From Spirochaetaceae bacterium (GTDB lineage Bacteria > Spirochaetota > Spirochaetia > SZUA-6 > Bin103), in assembly GCA_026710565.1 (NCBI GenBank), contig JAPOQV010000239.1, positions 1 to 53,346 on the forward strand: a DNA stretch of 53,346 bases. Direction: 5' to 3'. The position numbers and the translations under genes are program-made. Of the stretch, positions 8,483 to 17,304 are shown in pieces. The notes under the pieces are model-generated. The model was not told the DNA's origin. It worked only from the letters and a program-made list of their open reading frames with translations, and searched no databases. Every line of letters begins with the position of its first letter. The first letter of the stretch is position 1.

Positions 8483-10258
8483 TCAGTCGTCTCGGCGGTA
8501 CCACGCGGACTGAGCGGTAAACATCTCGTGGTACAGGCCGCGCCGTTCGAGCAGTTGCTCGTGCGTTCCGTCCTCGACGATGCGGCCGTCCCACATCACC
8601 AGGATCCGATCCGCCAGCCGTGCCGAGCCCAGCCGGTGCGTGACCAGGATCGCAGTGCGGCCGGCGGCCATCTCCATGAACCGCTCGTACACCACCTGTT
8701 CCTCCAGCGGGTCGATCGAGGCGGTCGGCTCATCCAGCAGGATCACGTCGTGCTCCCGGAACAGGCCGCGGGCGATCGCCACCCGCTGCCACTGCCCGAG
8801 CGACAGGTCGCGCGTCCCGAACTCGCGCGACAGCATGAGGTCCAATCCTTCCGCTCCCTGCCACAGCTCCGCGGGCACCCCGCCCCATTCGAGCGCCCGG
8901 GTCACCGCCTCCTCGTCCTCCGCGCGGGTCTCGTCGGCCAGGACGACGTTGTCCCGCAGCGTCATCTGGTAGCGCTGGAAGTTCTGGAACACGGCGGAGG
9001 TGCGTTCGCGGATGTCCTGTCTGGTCGCATCCCTGGTGTTGACGGTGCCGCGGATCACGTCGCCGCCGGTCGGCACGAAGAGCCCCAGGAGCAGCTTGGC
9101 CAGCGTGGTCTTGCCGGCGCCGTTGGCGCCGACCAGCGCGACCGTGGTGCCGGGCGCGAGGTCCACGCTCACGCCGTCGACGGCGACCGCATCCGTTCCG
9201 GGATAGGTGAAGGACACGTTCCTCGCTGTCACGGCCCCGCCGGTCCCGCGTCCCACAGGATCGCCGGCGGGCCGGCCTTCGTCGCGATCCAGAAACTCGA
9301 CCAGGTGGGATGCCTGAACGCTGTGGCGGTACGACACCCCGAACCCCTCCATGACGGCTTCGGTCATGAGCATGAACCGGCTCATCGCGTAGAGGACCAC
9401 GACGAACCCGCCGACACCGATGCTGCCGTTCGCGAGCAGCAGCGCCGCCAGCACGAATGAGCCGCCGTACCCGAGCAGCATCAGGACTCCGAGTCCCAGA
9501 TCGATCATCCCGACCCGGAGATCCTCACGCCATCGCTCCGCGCTGAACCGGCGCAGCACCTCCTCGTACCGTCGCAGCAGGCGAGCCCCGGCGCCCAGGA
9601 CCCTCGTCTCCTTGAAGTACTCGCGATCGGTCAGGCAGCGCTCCAGGTACTGGAACTCCCTCCGCATCGGCAGCGTCCTGCGTTCGAGCCGGTAGTACCG
9701 GGTGCCGCGGACGACGTGGCTGGCGATGCGGGGCACGAAGATGAAGGGAACGACCAGCACCAGCGGCGGGGCGAGCGAATGGAGATAGATCCCCGCGGCC
9801 ACCAGCAACATCGACATGCTGACCGGGCTCAGGAACGCCATCAGCATCGTCAGCGCTCCCCCCGGCCCCGCTTTCGCCAGCTCGACGCGCTCGTTCGCAT
9901 CCAGCGTCTCGAAGTCGATGGCCTCCAGCCGCGCAGCCTTGCGGCTGAGGAACTCGGTGAGCACGCCGATGGCCTTGCCTGCGACGTGCGCGTGAGCCAG
10001 ATTCGATGCCACCTCCAGGAGCTCCCGCGCCAGGATCACGACCCCGGCGGCGACGATCGCGCCTGCGATCTCATCCCATCGTTCGCCGGTCAGTCCCGCC
10101 AGGATCCGATCCAGCATGTGGTACACCAGCAGCTCCATACCGATGAAGGCCGGCTGGACCCCCACCAGGGCCAGAAACGGGAGCGGCGCCATGCGGCCGA
10201 CCAGCCCCGTCACCCGGGCGAGGAGCCGGAAGTACGAAGGGCGGCTATCCGGTCTCAT
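8483..10258 (-). CDS. ABC exporter half-transporter (TMD-NBD), subunit 2
   Basis: The 591-residue protein has an N-terminal membrane domain (several hydrophobic stretches up to about residue 300) fused to an ATPase domain from about residue 340. Walker A is GANGAGKTT (from residue 378), the signature is LSLGQ and Walker B is VILLDEPTASID, followed by the H-loop ILVTHRLGSA. The usual signature LSGGQ is altered to LSLGQ. The start overlaps the end of the preceding exporter gene by 14 nt, so the two form one unit and probably a heterodimer that exports a peptide, lipid or drug. No substrate precursor or maturation gene is seen nearby. Confidence 0.88.
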   Translation of the reverse strand: MRPDSRPSYFRLLARVTGLVGRMAPLPFLALVGVQPAFIGMELLVYHMLDRILAGLTGERWDEIAGAIVAAGVVILARELLEVASNLAHAHVAGKAIGVLTEFLSRKAARLEAIDFETLDANERVELAKAGPGGALTMLMAFLSPVSMSMLLVAAGIYLHSLAPPLVLVVPFIFVPRIASHVVRGTRYYRLERRTLPMRREFQYLERCLTDREYFKETRVLGAGARLLRRYEEVLRRFSAERWREDLRVGMIDLGLGVLMLLGYGGSFVLAALLLANGSIGVGGFVVVLYAMSRFMLMTEAVMEGFGVSYRHSVQASHLVEFLDRDEGRPAGDPVGRGTGGAVTARNVSFTYPGTDAVAVDGVSVDLAPGTTVALVGANGAGKTTLAKLLLGLFVPTGGDVIRGTVNTRDATRQDIRERTSAVFQNFQRYQMTLRDNVVLADETRAEDEEAVTRALEWGGVPAELWQGAEGLDLMLSREFGTRDLSLGQWQRVAIARGLFREHDVILLDEPTASIDPLEEQVVYERFMEMAAGRTAILVTHRLGSARLADRILVMWDGRIVEDGTHEQLLERRGLYHEMFTAQSAWYRRDD

Positions 10259-12110
10259 ACCAGTGCCTCTGCGCCGTGAACATCCGCGCGTACAGACCGT
10301 CCTGCCGCATCAGCTCAAAGTGGGTGCCGGACTCGACGATCGCGCCGCCGTCCACCACCAGGATCCGGTCCGCGATCTTCGTCGAGCCCAGGCGATGGCT
10401 GATGAACAGCGTCGTCAGCCCGGTCGCGGCGCGCGCGTACGACCGGTACAGCTCGCTCTCCGCGAGCGGATCCAGGGCCGCCGTCGGTTCGTCGAGAATG
10501 CGGACCGGCGCGTCAGCGGCGAGCGAGCGTGCCATGGCGATCCGCTGCCACTCACCGCCGGACACATCCACGCCGCCACGCAGCACCTTACCCAGTGGCG
10601 TGTCGTACCCCCGCGGCAGCCGCCCGACGAAGTCGTCGCCGAGTCCGGCACGCGCCAGGCTCGCCCGCACCACGGCATCGTCAAGGCGGCCGGCAGCGGC
10701 GACTTCGACGTTGTCGCGGACCGTGAGCGAGTAGCGCGCGAAGTCCTGGAACACCACGCCGAACAGCCCGTTCAGGGCATCCTGTGACCACTCGGAGATC
10801 GGGGTGCCGTCGATCAGGATCCGGCCGCCGTCGGGGCGGTAGAGCCCGAGCATCAGCTTGGCGATGGTCGACTTGCCGGACCCGTTGGCGCCGACCAGCG
10901 CGTAGTGCCGGCCGGTCTCCAGCATGAAGCTGACATCCGTGAGAACCGGCCGGCCGGTGCCGGGATAGGTGAAGCTCACTCCTGCGAACTCGATCGACCG
11001 GAACGGTTCCTCGGGCGCCCGCCGGATGAGCGGGCGCGGCGTCTCGGCCATCGCCGAGAACGCGGTCAGGTCGACGAAAAACTCCCGGTGCCGGGAGAGC
11101 CTGGAAGTGATCTGCACCAGCTCCTGAGCGACGACGCGTTCGGCCTGCAGGAGGGCCATGACCGCCGCGACGTAGAAGGCGACGTCGATCGTCCCCGCCT
11201 GCAGGGGCCGAAGCAGCGCCAGCATCGCGGCGATGACCACGGCGATCGCCGGAGCTGCGCCGCCCTTGTAGCGAACCCAGAGGCGGACGATCCACCGGAA
11301 GTGCAACCGGCGCGCCTCGTCGTAGACGACTCGCCAGCGCGTGTTGACGTAATCCCCGCAGTCGAACAGCCCCCGCTCCAGCGCGGCCTCCCTTCCCTGC
11401 AGCACCTCCTCCGACAGGTACTCGGCGCGACGCCGCCGGCCCGCCAGCCTCCGCTCCAACTCGTAGTGGCGGCGCCCGCTGTGGACACCGAGCAGCACGA
11501 AAGGAACCGTGATCGCGATCGCGGCCGGGACGATCCACGCGCCCAGCCTCGCCAGCACGGCGGCAAGGCCGATCACGCGCACGGCCAGCGCCGCCAGAGC
11601 CACTCCGTCATCGAACGCCTGCTTGACCGGTCCCCGTTCCGGCGCCGGCCGGGACTCCGCTTCCGCGCCCGCCGTCACGCGCTGCAGCAGGTCCCACGTC
11701 TCATGATTCTCGACGTAGTGATACTCCAGCCGCGCCCGCTTGCCGGTCAGGTCGGCCCGGAAGCCGCGCCGCAGGCCCGCCTCGATGCGGCTATCCGCCA
11801 GCGAGCGGACGACCGACTCGACGATCTGCACGGCGAACAGCGCAGCCAGCGCGATCACCGGCGCGGCGATGGCTGCCGGCGGCAGACTCCCGCCGGCCAC
11901 GTCGAGTGCGGTCGCGACGAAGCGCTCGGTCGCCAACACCAGCAGCGGGCCCGTCGCGACGCCGGCCGCCAGCGGCGCCGCGGTGCGAATCGAGGCGGCC
12001 AGCGGCGCGTCCTGGAACACGATCCAGGTCCCGCGTACCAGCCCGTAGCGGCGGCCGCCGAGACGGTGCCCGTCAAAGCGGCGGTCCCGCTCCGACTTTC
12101 TCATGCACAT
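10245..12110 (-). CDS. ABC exporter half-transporter (TMD-NBD), subunit 1
   Basis: A 621-residue TMD-NBD protein: membrane domain up to about residue 340, then an ATPase with Walker A GANGSGKST (from residue 407), signature VSGGE, Walker B VRILDEPTAALD and H-loop LFISHRLGST. It is the first gene of the exporter pair. Its signature (VSGGE) differs from that of subunit 2 (LSLGQ), the kind of asymmetry seen in heterodimeric exporters. Two ATGs (12110 and 12104) are both possible. The 130-odd nt upstream to the next gene carry a 10-bp inverted repeat and no gene. Substrate unknown. Confidence 0.88.
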   Translation of the reverse strand: MCMRKSERDRRFDGHRLGGRRYGLVRGTWIVFQDAPLAASIRTAAPLAAGVATGPLLVLATERFVATALDVAGGSLPPAAIAAPVIALAALFAVQIVESVVRSLADSRIEAGLRRGFRADLTGKRARLEYHYVENHETWDLLQRVTAGAEAESRPAPERGPVKQAFDDGVALAALAVRVIGLAAVLARLGAWIVPAAIAITVPFVLLGVHSGRRHYELERRLAGRRRRAEYLSEEVLQGREAALERGLFDCGDYVNTRWRVVYDEARRLHFRWIVRLWVRYKGGAAPAIAVVIAAMLALLRPLQAGTIDVAFYVAAVMALLQAERVVAQELVQITSRLSRHREFFVDLTAFSAMAETPRPLIRRAPEEPFRSIEFAGVSFTYPGTGRPVLTDVSFMLETGRHYALVGANGSGKSTIAKLMLGLYRPDGGRILIDGTPISEWSQDALNGLFGVVFQDFARYSLTVRDNVEVAAAGRLDDAVVRASLARAGLGDDFVGRLPRGYDTPLGKVLRGGVDVSGGEWQRIAMARSLAADAPVRILDEPTAALDPLAESELYRSYARAATGLTTLFISHRLGSTKIADRILVVDGGAIVESGTHFELMRQDGLYARMFTAQRHWYETG

Positions 12111-12225
12111 CAGATCTTTGTTGTCAGCTCATGCGACCTCGCGCGACTCCTCGGGGAACTGTTCAGGATCTCTTGATCTGAAGCGAGGGATGTCGGCTAC
12201 CGACGTACGACGCGGAGCATCAAAG

Positions 12226-12278
12226 CCGCCACTGCCGCTGGCCACGCCCAAGCCCAACGGACGAGTCAGCAGTGGCGG
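12226..12278. repeat. Inverted repeat overlapping the end of the PIN-associated small gene
   Basis: CCGCCACTGC at 12226-12235 is the exact reverse complement of GCAGTGGCGG at 12269-12278, with 33 nt between the arms. It spans the stop codon (12266) of the minus-strand gene next to it and could fold in that transcript as a terminator or 3' stabiliser. There is no clear T-tract. Confidence 0.4.
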
Positions 12279-12478
12279 TCTGAAACACCAGATTCGGCCG
12301 TTGAGTCGCCTGCTGGCTCGGCGGCGCTCTCTACCGCGATCAACCGATCTCTATACCGTTTCTGTAGTTCGATATAGTAAGCTACCAGCCGTGCGGGATC
12401 ATGGTCAACGCGCGCTGAAATGCGGTGGCGCACCTCTCGAACTTCGTCGATCACCGGATCAGCCTGACTCTGCTTCAT
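12266..12478 (-). CDS. Small partner (probable antitoxin) of the PIN protein
   Basis: A 70-residue protein starting at the ATG at 12478, which has a good GGAGG ribosome binding site 8 nt upstream; a TTG at 12490 is less likely. The N-terminal block DPVIDEVREVRHRISARVDH followed by HDPARLV and a YYIELQKRY helix resembles small proteins that accompany PIN toxins. It overlaps the 3' end of the PIN gene by 20 nt and is second in the operon, the reverse of the usual antitoxin-first order. An antitoxin role is inferred from size and coupling, not from a recognised DNA-binding fold. Confidence 0.65.
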   Translation of the reverse strand: MKQSQADPVIDEVREVRHRISARVDHDPARLVAYYIELQKRYRDRLIAVESAAEPAGDSTAESGVSDRHC

Positions 12479-12953
12479 CCCTACCTCCAAGTAGCTCCAT
12501 GGGCGTCACCAATGCCGGCACAAATAGCCCCATTAGTACGTTTATGCGGCGAATATGACCGAACTTGTTTGCGTTCGCCAGATGCCGGCAATTCCAGGTG
12601 ACCAGGAAGTCGCATCTATGAAAGGACGCCAGCGCAAGGTGGAGCGCATCGCCACCGGGATCGGCCGGCATCACCTTGTGCTGGATGTACGTCTGCACGA
12701 TCTCGGCAATTGCCGACTCGATCGGCAAGAGAGGCAAGTTCTGAACAAGAGTCAGCCGTCGTTCGCCGCGCTCTGATATACCGCCTGTGAGCTCGTCCAG
12801 TACGGCCAAACTCGTGACCAGTTCGTATCGGTCAGAAGCGTCGCTCCACCACTGCCGCGTCCACTCACGTCGAGCAACGACTTCAGGAGCGATACGACGT
12901 TCCACGTAGAAACTGGGGATAGTAGTCTCGACGTAGACACGTGGTTTGGTCAC
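12459..12953 (-). CDS. PIN-domain protein, probable VapC-type ribonuclease toxin
   Basis: With a GTG start at 12953 the protein has 164 residues; longer starts run into the divergent creatininase gene. It opens with KPRVYVETTIPSFYVE, the PIN beta-strand 1 pattern with an acidic metal ligand. Further acidic residues are in the SLAVLDELTGG block (residues about 50-60) and in DPGGDALHLALA before a conserved LVTWNCRHLAN motif, so the four-acid PIN active site looks complete. PIN toxins cleave tRNA or other RNA and are held in check by a cognate antitoxin. The overlapping downstream small gene is the likely partner. This subgroup is often found in environmental genomes with toxin first. Confidence 0.8.
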   Translation of the reverse strand: MTKPRVYVETTIPSFYVERRIAPEVVARREWTRQWWSDASDRYELVTSLAVLDELTGGISERGERRLTLVQNLPLLPIESAIAEIVQTYIQHKVMPADPGGDALHLALASFHRCDFLVTWNCRHLANANKFGHIRRINVLMGLFVPALVTPMELLGGRDEAESG

Positions 12954-12987
12954 GGCTATACCATAACGTACCGTGGGGACCATGACC

Positions 12988-13833
12988 ATGAAATACCGTT
13001 TCGCCCAGATGACCATGCACGAGGTCAAGGACGCGGCCCGACAGGATCGCGTGGCCGTCCTGCCCGTGGCAACCTACGAGGACCACGGCGCGCACCTGCC
13101 GGTCGACACGGACGTCGTGCTGGCGACCCGCATCTGCGACCGCGCGGTGTCCCGGATTCCGCAGGAGGCCATCCTGGTGCCGGCCGTGCCGCACGGCTAC
13201 AGCCCGCACCACATGGACTACCCGGGCACGCTCACCATCGGCTGGGACACGTTCATCCGCTACGTGCGGGACGTGTGCTGCAGCCTCGCCCACCAGGGCT
13301 TCGCGCGCATCCTGATCATCAACGGGCACGGCAGCAACGCATCGCCCCTCGACTTGGCGGCGCGTCTTGCGAACGTCGAGTACGGGAGCCGCATCCTCTG
13401 CGCCTTCGCCAGCCACTGGGACCTGCGGCGCGTGAAGGAGGTGGCGCGGACCCTGCGGGACTCCGACTTCAACGGCGCGGCCCACGCCGGCGAATACGAG
13501 ACGTCGCTGTACCTTGCGCTTGAGCCCGACCTGGTCGACATGTCCAAGGCCGTGGACGAGCGGACGCCGCTGCCGCCGAGCTTCAGCATCGACCTGCTGG
13601 AAGGCTCCCACCCGCAGGGGTCGGCAGCCCGGCTCATGCCCCACTGGAGCAGCCTCACGGCCAGCGGCGTGATGGGGGACGCGACGAAGGCGACGAAGGA
13701 GAAGGGTGAGCTGTTCCTGGAAGCGGCCGTCGAGGGCCTGATCGAGCTCATCCGCGAGCTCAAGGCCACCCCGATCCCCGTCCGCCGCGACGGGCACGGC
13801 GGAACGCCGGCGCGGTCGACGGCCTGGACCTGA
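12988..13833 (+). CDS. Creatininase-family amidohydrolase
   Basis: A 281-residue protein starting at the ATG at 12988, which has GGGG 9 nt upstream; an ATG at 12982 and a GTG at 12973 are alternatives. The family is metal-dependent and hydrolyses cyclic amides such as creatinine or F420/riboflavin-pathway formamides. Visible metal-site blocks are VLPVATYEDHGAHLPVDTD near residues 24-42 (family consensus G-S-x-E-x-H-G-x-H-L-P), the NGHGSN motif (residues about 112-117) and HAGEYETS (about 163-170). The substitution of the usual Gly-Ser before the Glu by Ala-Thr-Tyr is within family variation. It is divergent from the PIN pair and convergent with the next PhyH gene, with only 3 nt between the stops. 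Substrate unknown. Confidence 0.85.
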   Translation: MKYRFAQMTMHEVKDAARQDRVAVLPVATYEDHGAHLPVDTDVVLATRICDRAVSRIPQEAILVPAVPHGYSPHHMDYPGTLTIGWDTFIRYVRDVCCSLAHQGFARILIINGHGSNASPLDLAARLANVEYGSRILCAFASHWDLRRVKEVARTLRDSDFNGAAHAGEYETSLYLALEPDLVDMSKAVDERTPLPPSFSIDLLEGSHPQGSAARLMPHWSSLTASGVMGDATKATKEKGELFLEAAVEGLIELIRELKATPIPVRRDGHGGTPARSTAWT

Positions 13834-13836
13834 GCG

Positions 13837-14688
13837 CTACCGGTCCAGCCCCTCCGGCACGCCATAAGGCGGCGCGATGAGCGTGTGGTTGTCGGAGTTC
13901 GGCACCGGCCAGCCCTGACCGCCCAGGACGCGGAACTCTTCCTCCTTGCCGCACAGCCAGCAGAACATCTCCGCGTTGTCGATGGTGTCGCGGTGCTGCT
14001 GCCGGTACGTGAGCGGCTCGCCGAACCCGTAGTCCGCGGTCGCGAAGTCAAAGTCCTCCTCGCGGATCCAGTCGCGCTCCGGCGGTGCCGTGCGGAAGTA
14101 GTTGTACTTCAGGTTGTTGCGGACCCCGGAGCCGGTCGACGCGCTGCGGCGATGCCAGATCGAGTAGACCGTCAGGAAGATCGTCCCCGCCGGCGCGGTG
14201 GTGTAGTGCGACCCGCGGATCCCGCCGTAGTGGCCCATGTAGTTCTGCGGGAGCTGTCCGTTGGTGTAGAGGAAGTGGGAGCCGGGCAACACCTCCGTGG
14301 GGCCCATCTCCCGCGGGACCTCCTGCGGGTAGTAGAAGACCTGCAGGTACTTCAGCGCCGGGCCGTGCGGGGAGTTGCCGTCCCGGTGCCACTGCTGCCG
14401 CGGCATGGGACAGGTGACCCGATGGTTGCTCACCAGCACCGGCAGGCCGAAGTCCCTGCCGAGCAGCGAGCGCACCGCCCCGGCGGCGTCGGGCTGCAGG
14501 ATGACGTTCTCCATGAACCAGTCCTGCTGCAGGATCTCGCTCGGCTCGCTGCCCCTGTTCTCCACGAACTCGACCGTGCGCCGGTTGATGTCGTCGCCGA
14601 CGACGGCCCCCAGCATCAGGAACCCCTTCTTGCAGAACTCCAGTACCTGCGTGTCGGTCATGGTCGGGTCGCAGTCGTGCAGCCTCAT
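13837..14688 (-). CDS. Phytanoyl-CoA dioxygenase (PhyH) family protein, partner A
   Basis: A 283-residue Fe(II)/2-oxoglutarate-dependent oxygenase. The iron-binding facial triad is His101-x-Asp103 (QQWHRDGNSPHG) and His179 (YSIWHRRSA), with the family block PGSH (residues about 135-138). The ATG at 14688 overlaps the stop of the preceding small gene (ATGA at 14685-14688), which fixes the start. The family hydroxylates lipids, small metabolites or antibiotics, and substrate cannot be predicted. The coupled upstream gene encodes an unassigned 124-residue protein; the same pairing recurs at 22616-23795. It ends 3 nt from the stop of the convergent creatininase gene. Confidence 0.88.
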   Translation of the reverse strand: MRLHDCDPTMTDTQVLEFCKKGFLMLGAVVGDDINRRTVEFVENRGSEPSEILQQDWFMENVILQPDAAGAVRSLLGRDFGLPVLVSNHRVTCPMPRQQWHRDGNSPHGPALKYLQVFYYPQEVPREMGPTEVLPGSHFLYTNGQLPQNYMGHYGGIRGSHYTTAPAGTIFLTVYSIWHRRSASTGSGVRNNLKYNYFRTAPPERDWIREEDFDFATADYGFGEPLTYRQQHRDTIDNAEMFCWLCGKEEEFRVLGGQGWPVPNSDNHTLIAPPYGVPEGLDR

Positions 14689-15059
14689 GTCTCCTGCCTC
14701 CACTTCTCGAGAATGAACTCGCAGCCGAGCCCGTAAGTGCGCCGGTCGTCGAGCAGGATCGCCATCTCCGGGAACTTGACGATCCGCCATCCGTCGGCCA
14801 GCGCCTCGCCAACCGTCTGGTACGGCCAGTCGTCCGGGGCGTCCGGGCCGTCGGTGAACTCGCCGTCGATGTACATGCTCATGCCGATCACCCTGCTCGT
14901 CATCGAGGTCTGCTCGGCCTGGAGGTAGAGCAGGTCCTGCCGGCCGCCCGCAAGCCCATCGGCCAGCTCCGCGATGCGCCGCAGGCTCTCCTCGCTGAGC
15001 GTGCCGCGCCGCAGTTCGCCGACGCACACCTGCACCTGCCGCTTGATCTCGTCCCTCAT
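14685..15059 (-). CDS. Small protein of unknown family coupled to PhyH (copy A)
   Basis: A 124-residue soluble protein; I chose the ATG at 15059 (MRDEIKRQVQVCV) because the longer reading starts with low-complexity residues and the copy B start aligns near it. The N-terminal third is helical and acidic; the C-terminal two thirds carry DLLYLQAEQTS, DDWPYQTVGEALADGWRI, FPEMAILLD and YGLGCEFILEKW. By eye about 46 of 80 aligned C-terminal residues are identical to copy B at 22616-23008, and both lie directly upstream of a PhyH gene. No membrane segment, signal peptide or catalytic signature is evident. I do not recognise the family; a role as PhyH partner, adaptor or substrate carrier is inference from the repeated pairing. 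Confidence 0.85.
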   Translation of the reverse strand: MRDEIKRQVQVCVGELRRGTLSEESLRRIAELADGLAGGRQDLLYLQAEQTSMTSRVIGMSMYIDGEFTDGPDAPDDWPYQTVGEALADGWRIVKFPEMAILLDDRRTYGLGCEFILEKWRQET

Positions 15060-15132
15060 CACCTTCCCTTCTCCGCCGAGTCGCCCACGACCGGGAACCC
15101 CACGATGCGCAGGGTACTGCATCCGTGCCGGC

Positions 15133-17304
15133 TCACGCTTCCTCCTCCGCTACGCCCAGGCTGGCCGGCGGCTCCAGCGGCAGCTCGATCACCATCTCCG
15201 TAAACCGCCCCGGCTCGGTGTTGACCTGGACCGTCCCGCCGTGCTCCCGCACGATGTCGGCGGACATCGCCAGGCCCAGCCCCGTGCCCTTGCCGGCCGG
15301 CTTGGTCGTGAAGAACGGCGTGAAGATCTTCTCCACGACCTCCGGCGGCATGCCGTCGGCGTTGTCCTTGATGCGGATAACGGCGCGCTCGTCCTCGCGC
15401 TTGCTGGCGATCGACAGGGTCGGCTCGTAGAGAGTGCCCTCCTGCGCGCCGGACCCGCCGCCGCGCCGCTTCTCGTCGGTGGCGTCGCAGGCGTTGGCGA
15501 CCATGTTCAGGAAGACCCGGCCCAGGTCCTGCGGGATCACCGACAGCTCGCCCATCTGCGGGTCCAGGTCGAACGTGATGTCGAGCTGGAACTCCGGATC
15601 GCTGGCCCGTGCGCTGTGGTAGGCGAGCCGCGCGTACTCCTCCAGCAGGCCGTTGATCTCCACCTTGAGCACCTCGGCCGAGTGGCGGCCCATCATGAGC
15701 ATGTCGTGCACGATGCGGTTGGCACGGTCGCCGTGCGAGCGAATGCGCCCCAGGTTCTCGACCAGGTCGCCCGAGATTTCGGACAGCAGCGAGCGCTGCT
15801 CGTCGTCCAGCTTCTCGCCCTCCTCCTCGAGGACCTCCTTGAGCTCGTCGATCAGCTCCTCGGAGGCCTCGGAGAAGTTCTTGATGAAGTTCAGCGGGTT
15901 GCGGATCTCGTGCGCGACCCCGGCGGTCAGCTCGCCCAGGGCGGCCAGCTTCTCGCGCACCACGATCTGGTCCTGGGCGCGGCCCAGGTCCTCGAGCGCC
16001 TTCTCGAGCTCCACGTTCTTGCCCTGCAACTCCTGGGCCAGACGCTCCACCAGGTTCAGCCGCTGCACCTCCAGGGCGTGGCGGCGGAACACCTCCAGCG
16101 CGGCGGCCATGTCGGCCACCTCGTCGCGGCCGCCGATCTCGACCCGCGCCTCCAGGTCGCCGCCCGCCATGCGGCGCATCCAGTCGGACAGCATGCCCAG
16201 CCGGCGCAGCAGCACCCGTCCCACGAACAGCCAGGCGATCAGCAGGGCGCCGACCAGGCTGACCGCGCTGATCAGCAACAACAGCGTGCGCGCGGTCTGG
16301 ATCGCCTGCGTGGACGCGCGCGTCGCTTGGCGGGTGTCCCCGTGCGCGGTGTCGACCAACTCGTCCACCACGGAGACCAGCTCCACCGCCAGATCGCGGT
16401 TGCCGGCCAGCAGGTCCCGTTGCCGCTCGGCGAGCCGCAGCTCCCGGGTGCGCAGGTCGAAGCCGCTGCCGGCATCGAGCCCCAGCGCCAGCAGCCGGGC
16501 GAAGATCGGCACCACCTCGACGCGCAGCGGCGACTCATCCAGCGCCGCCAGGCTGCGCTCGATGCGGCCGGCCGCGGACTCGAACCGTTCCCGTAGCGGC
16601 TCGATCGAGGATGCGTCCTGCAAGTTGAACGAGCTCGCCAGGAGCTGCGAGGCGATCCCGCCGTCCGCCTGCAGGTCGGCCAGCCGGCGGTAATGGCCCA
16701 ACTCCTCCTCCGACAGATGCTCCGCGCGCGGAGCCGGAGGCTCGCCGAGGGTGCGGTAGCCGGTGATGGTGTAGAAGAGCTGATCGTCGATCGCAGGGAT
16801 CACCAGCTCGTCCAGGCCGCTGCGCAGCGCGGCCAGCTCCGCGCGCAGCGCGCCGCTCCGCTCGTGCAGCGGGAACAGCTCGGTCATGCCGCCCCGGATC
16901 TCCTCGATGTTGGCCAGCAGCGCGTCGGCATGGGCGCGAACGCGGGAGATGGTGTCCGCATCGGCGCCTGCCTGCTGCAGGGCGTCCAGCTCGTCCTGCA
17001 GCGCGTCGTGGGTGTCCGTGATGCGGGATGCGGCGCCCGCGAACTCCTCCTGGGTCGCCGCGGTGGTCAATCTCGGGGCGGCGGCAACCAGGTTGCTGGC
17101 CGACTGCGCCACTCCGAACGCGGCCACCATCCGCGGGACGCTGCCCTCGTTCACCCGCCGCTGCACGCCGGCGACACGATCGAAGAAGAACCAGCCGACC
17201 AGGCTGGCGGCCACGGTGAGCGCCACCGCCGCCCCGATCCCCAGGGAGAACTGACCCGACAGGCGGGAGCGGAACTGCAGCAATCGCTGCAGATGCCCGG
17301 TCAT
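15133..17304 (-). CDS. Membrane sensor histidine kinase with long periplasmic domain and HAMP
   Basis: A 723-residue kinase. Transmembrane segments lie at about 21-41 and 341-363, enclosing a roughly 300-residue, mostly helical periplasmic region of the TorS type. A HAMP linker (about 363-415) and coiled coil (about 415-450) lead to the H-box AHEIRNP with His465. The ATPase domain shows the N-box NMVANACDAT (600-609), DNADGMP (647-653) and the G-box GKGTGLGL (671-678). Its start overlaps the stop of the binding-lipoprotein gene by 4 nt (17301-17304), so the two are coupled, and a response regulator gene lies just upstream. The likely circuit is ligand - binding lipoprotein - kinase - response regulator/phosphatase. 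The signal is not identified. Confidence 0.9.
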   Translation of the reverse strand: MTGHLQRLLQFRSRLSGQFSLGIGAAVALTVAASLVGWFFFDRVAGVQRRVNEGSVPRMVAAFGVAQSASNLVAAAPRLTTAATQEEFAGAASRITDTHDALQDELDALQQAGADADTISRVRAHADALLANIEEIRGGMTELFPLHERSGALRAELAALRSGLDELVIPAIDDQLFYTITGYRTLGEPPAPRAEHLSEEELGHYRRLADLQADGGIASQLLASSFNLQDASSIEPLRERFESAAGRIERSLAALDESPLRVEVVPIFARLLALGLDAGSGFDLRTRELRLAERQRDLLAGNRDLAVELVSVVDELVDTAHGDTRQATRASTQAIQTARTLLLLISAVSLVGALLIAWLFVGRVLLRRLGMLSDWMRRMAGGDLEARVEIGGRDEVADMAAALEVFRRHALEVQRLNLVERLAQELQGKNVELEKALEDLGRAQDQIVVREKLAALGELTAGVAHEIRNPLNFIKNFSEASEELIDELKEVLEEEGEKLDDEQRSLLSEISGDLVENLGRIRSHGDRANRIVHDMLMMGRHSAEVLKVEINGLLEEYARLAYHSARASDPEFQLDITFDLDPQMGELSVIPQDLGRVFLNMVANACDATDEKRRGGGSGAQEGTLYEPTLSIASKREDERAVIRIKDNADGMPPEVVEKIFTPFFTTKPAGKGTGLGLAMSADIVREHGGTVQVNTEPGRFTEMVIELPLEPPASLGVAEEEA

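Noticed and set aside
10905..12176. 423-codon plus-strand frame opposite the ABC exporter gene
   Set aside because: It is Arg/His/Gln rich without a domain and lies wholly opposite a well-supported gene.
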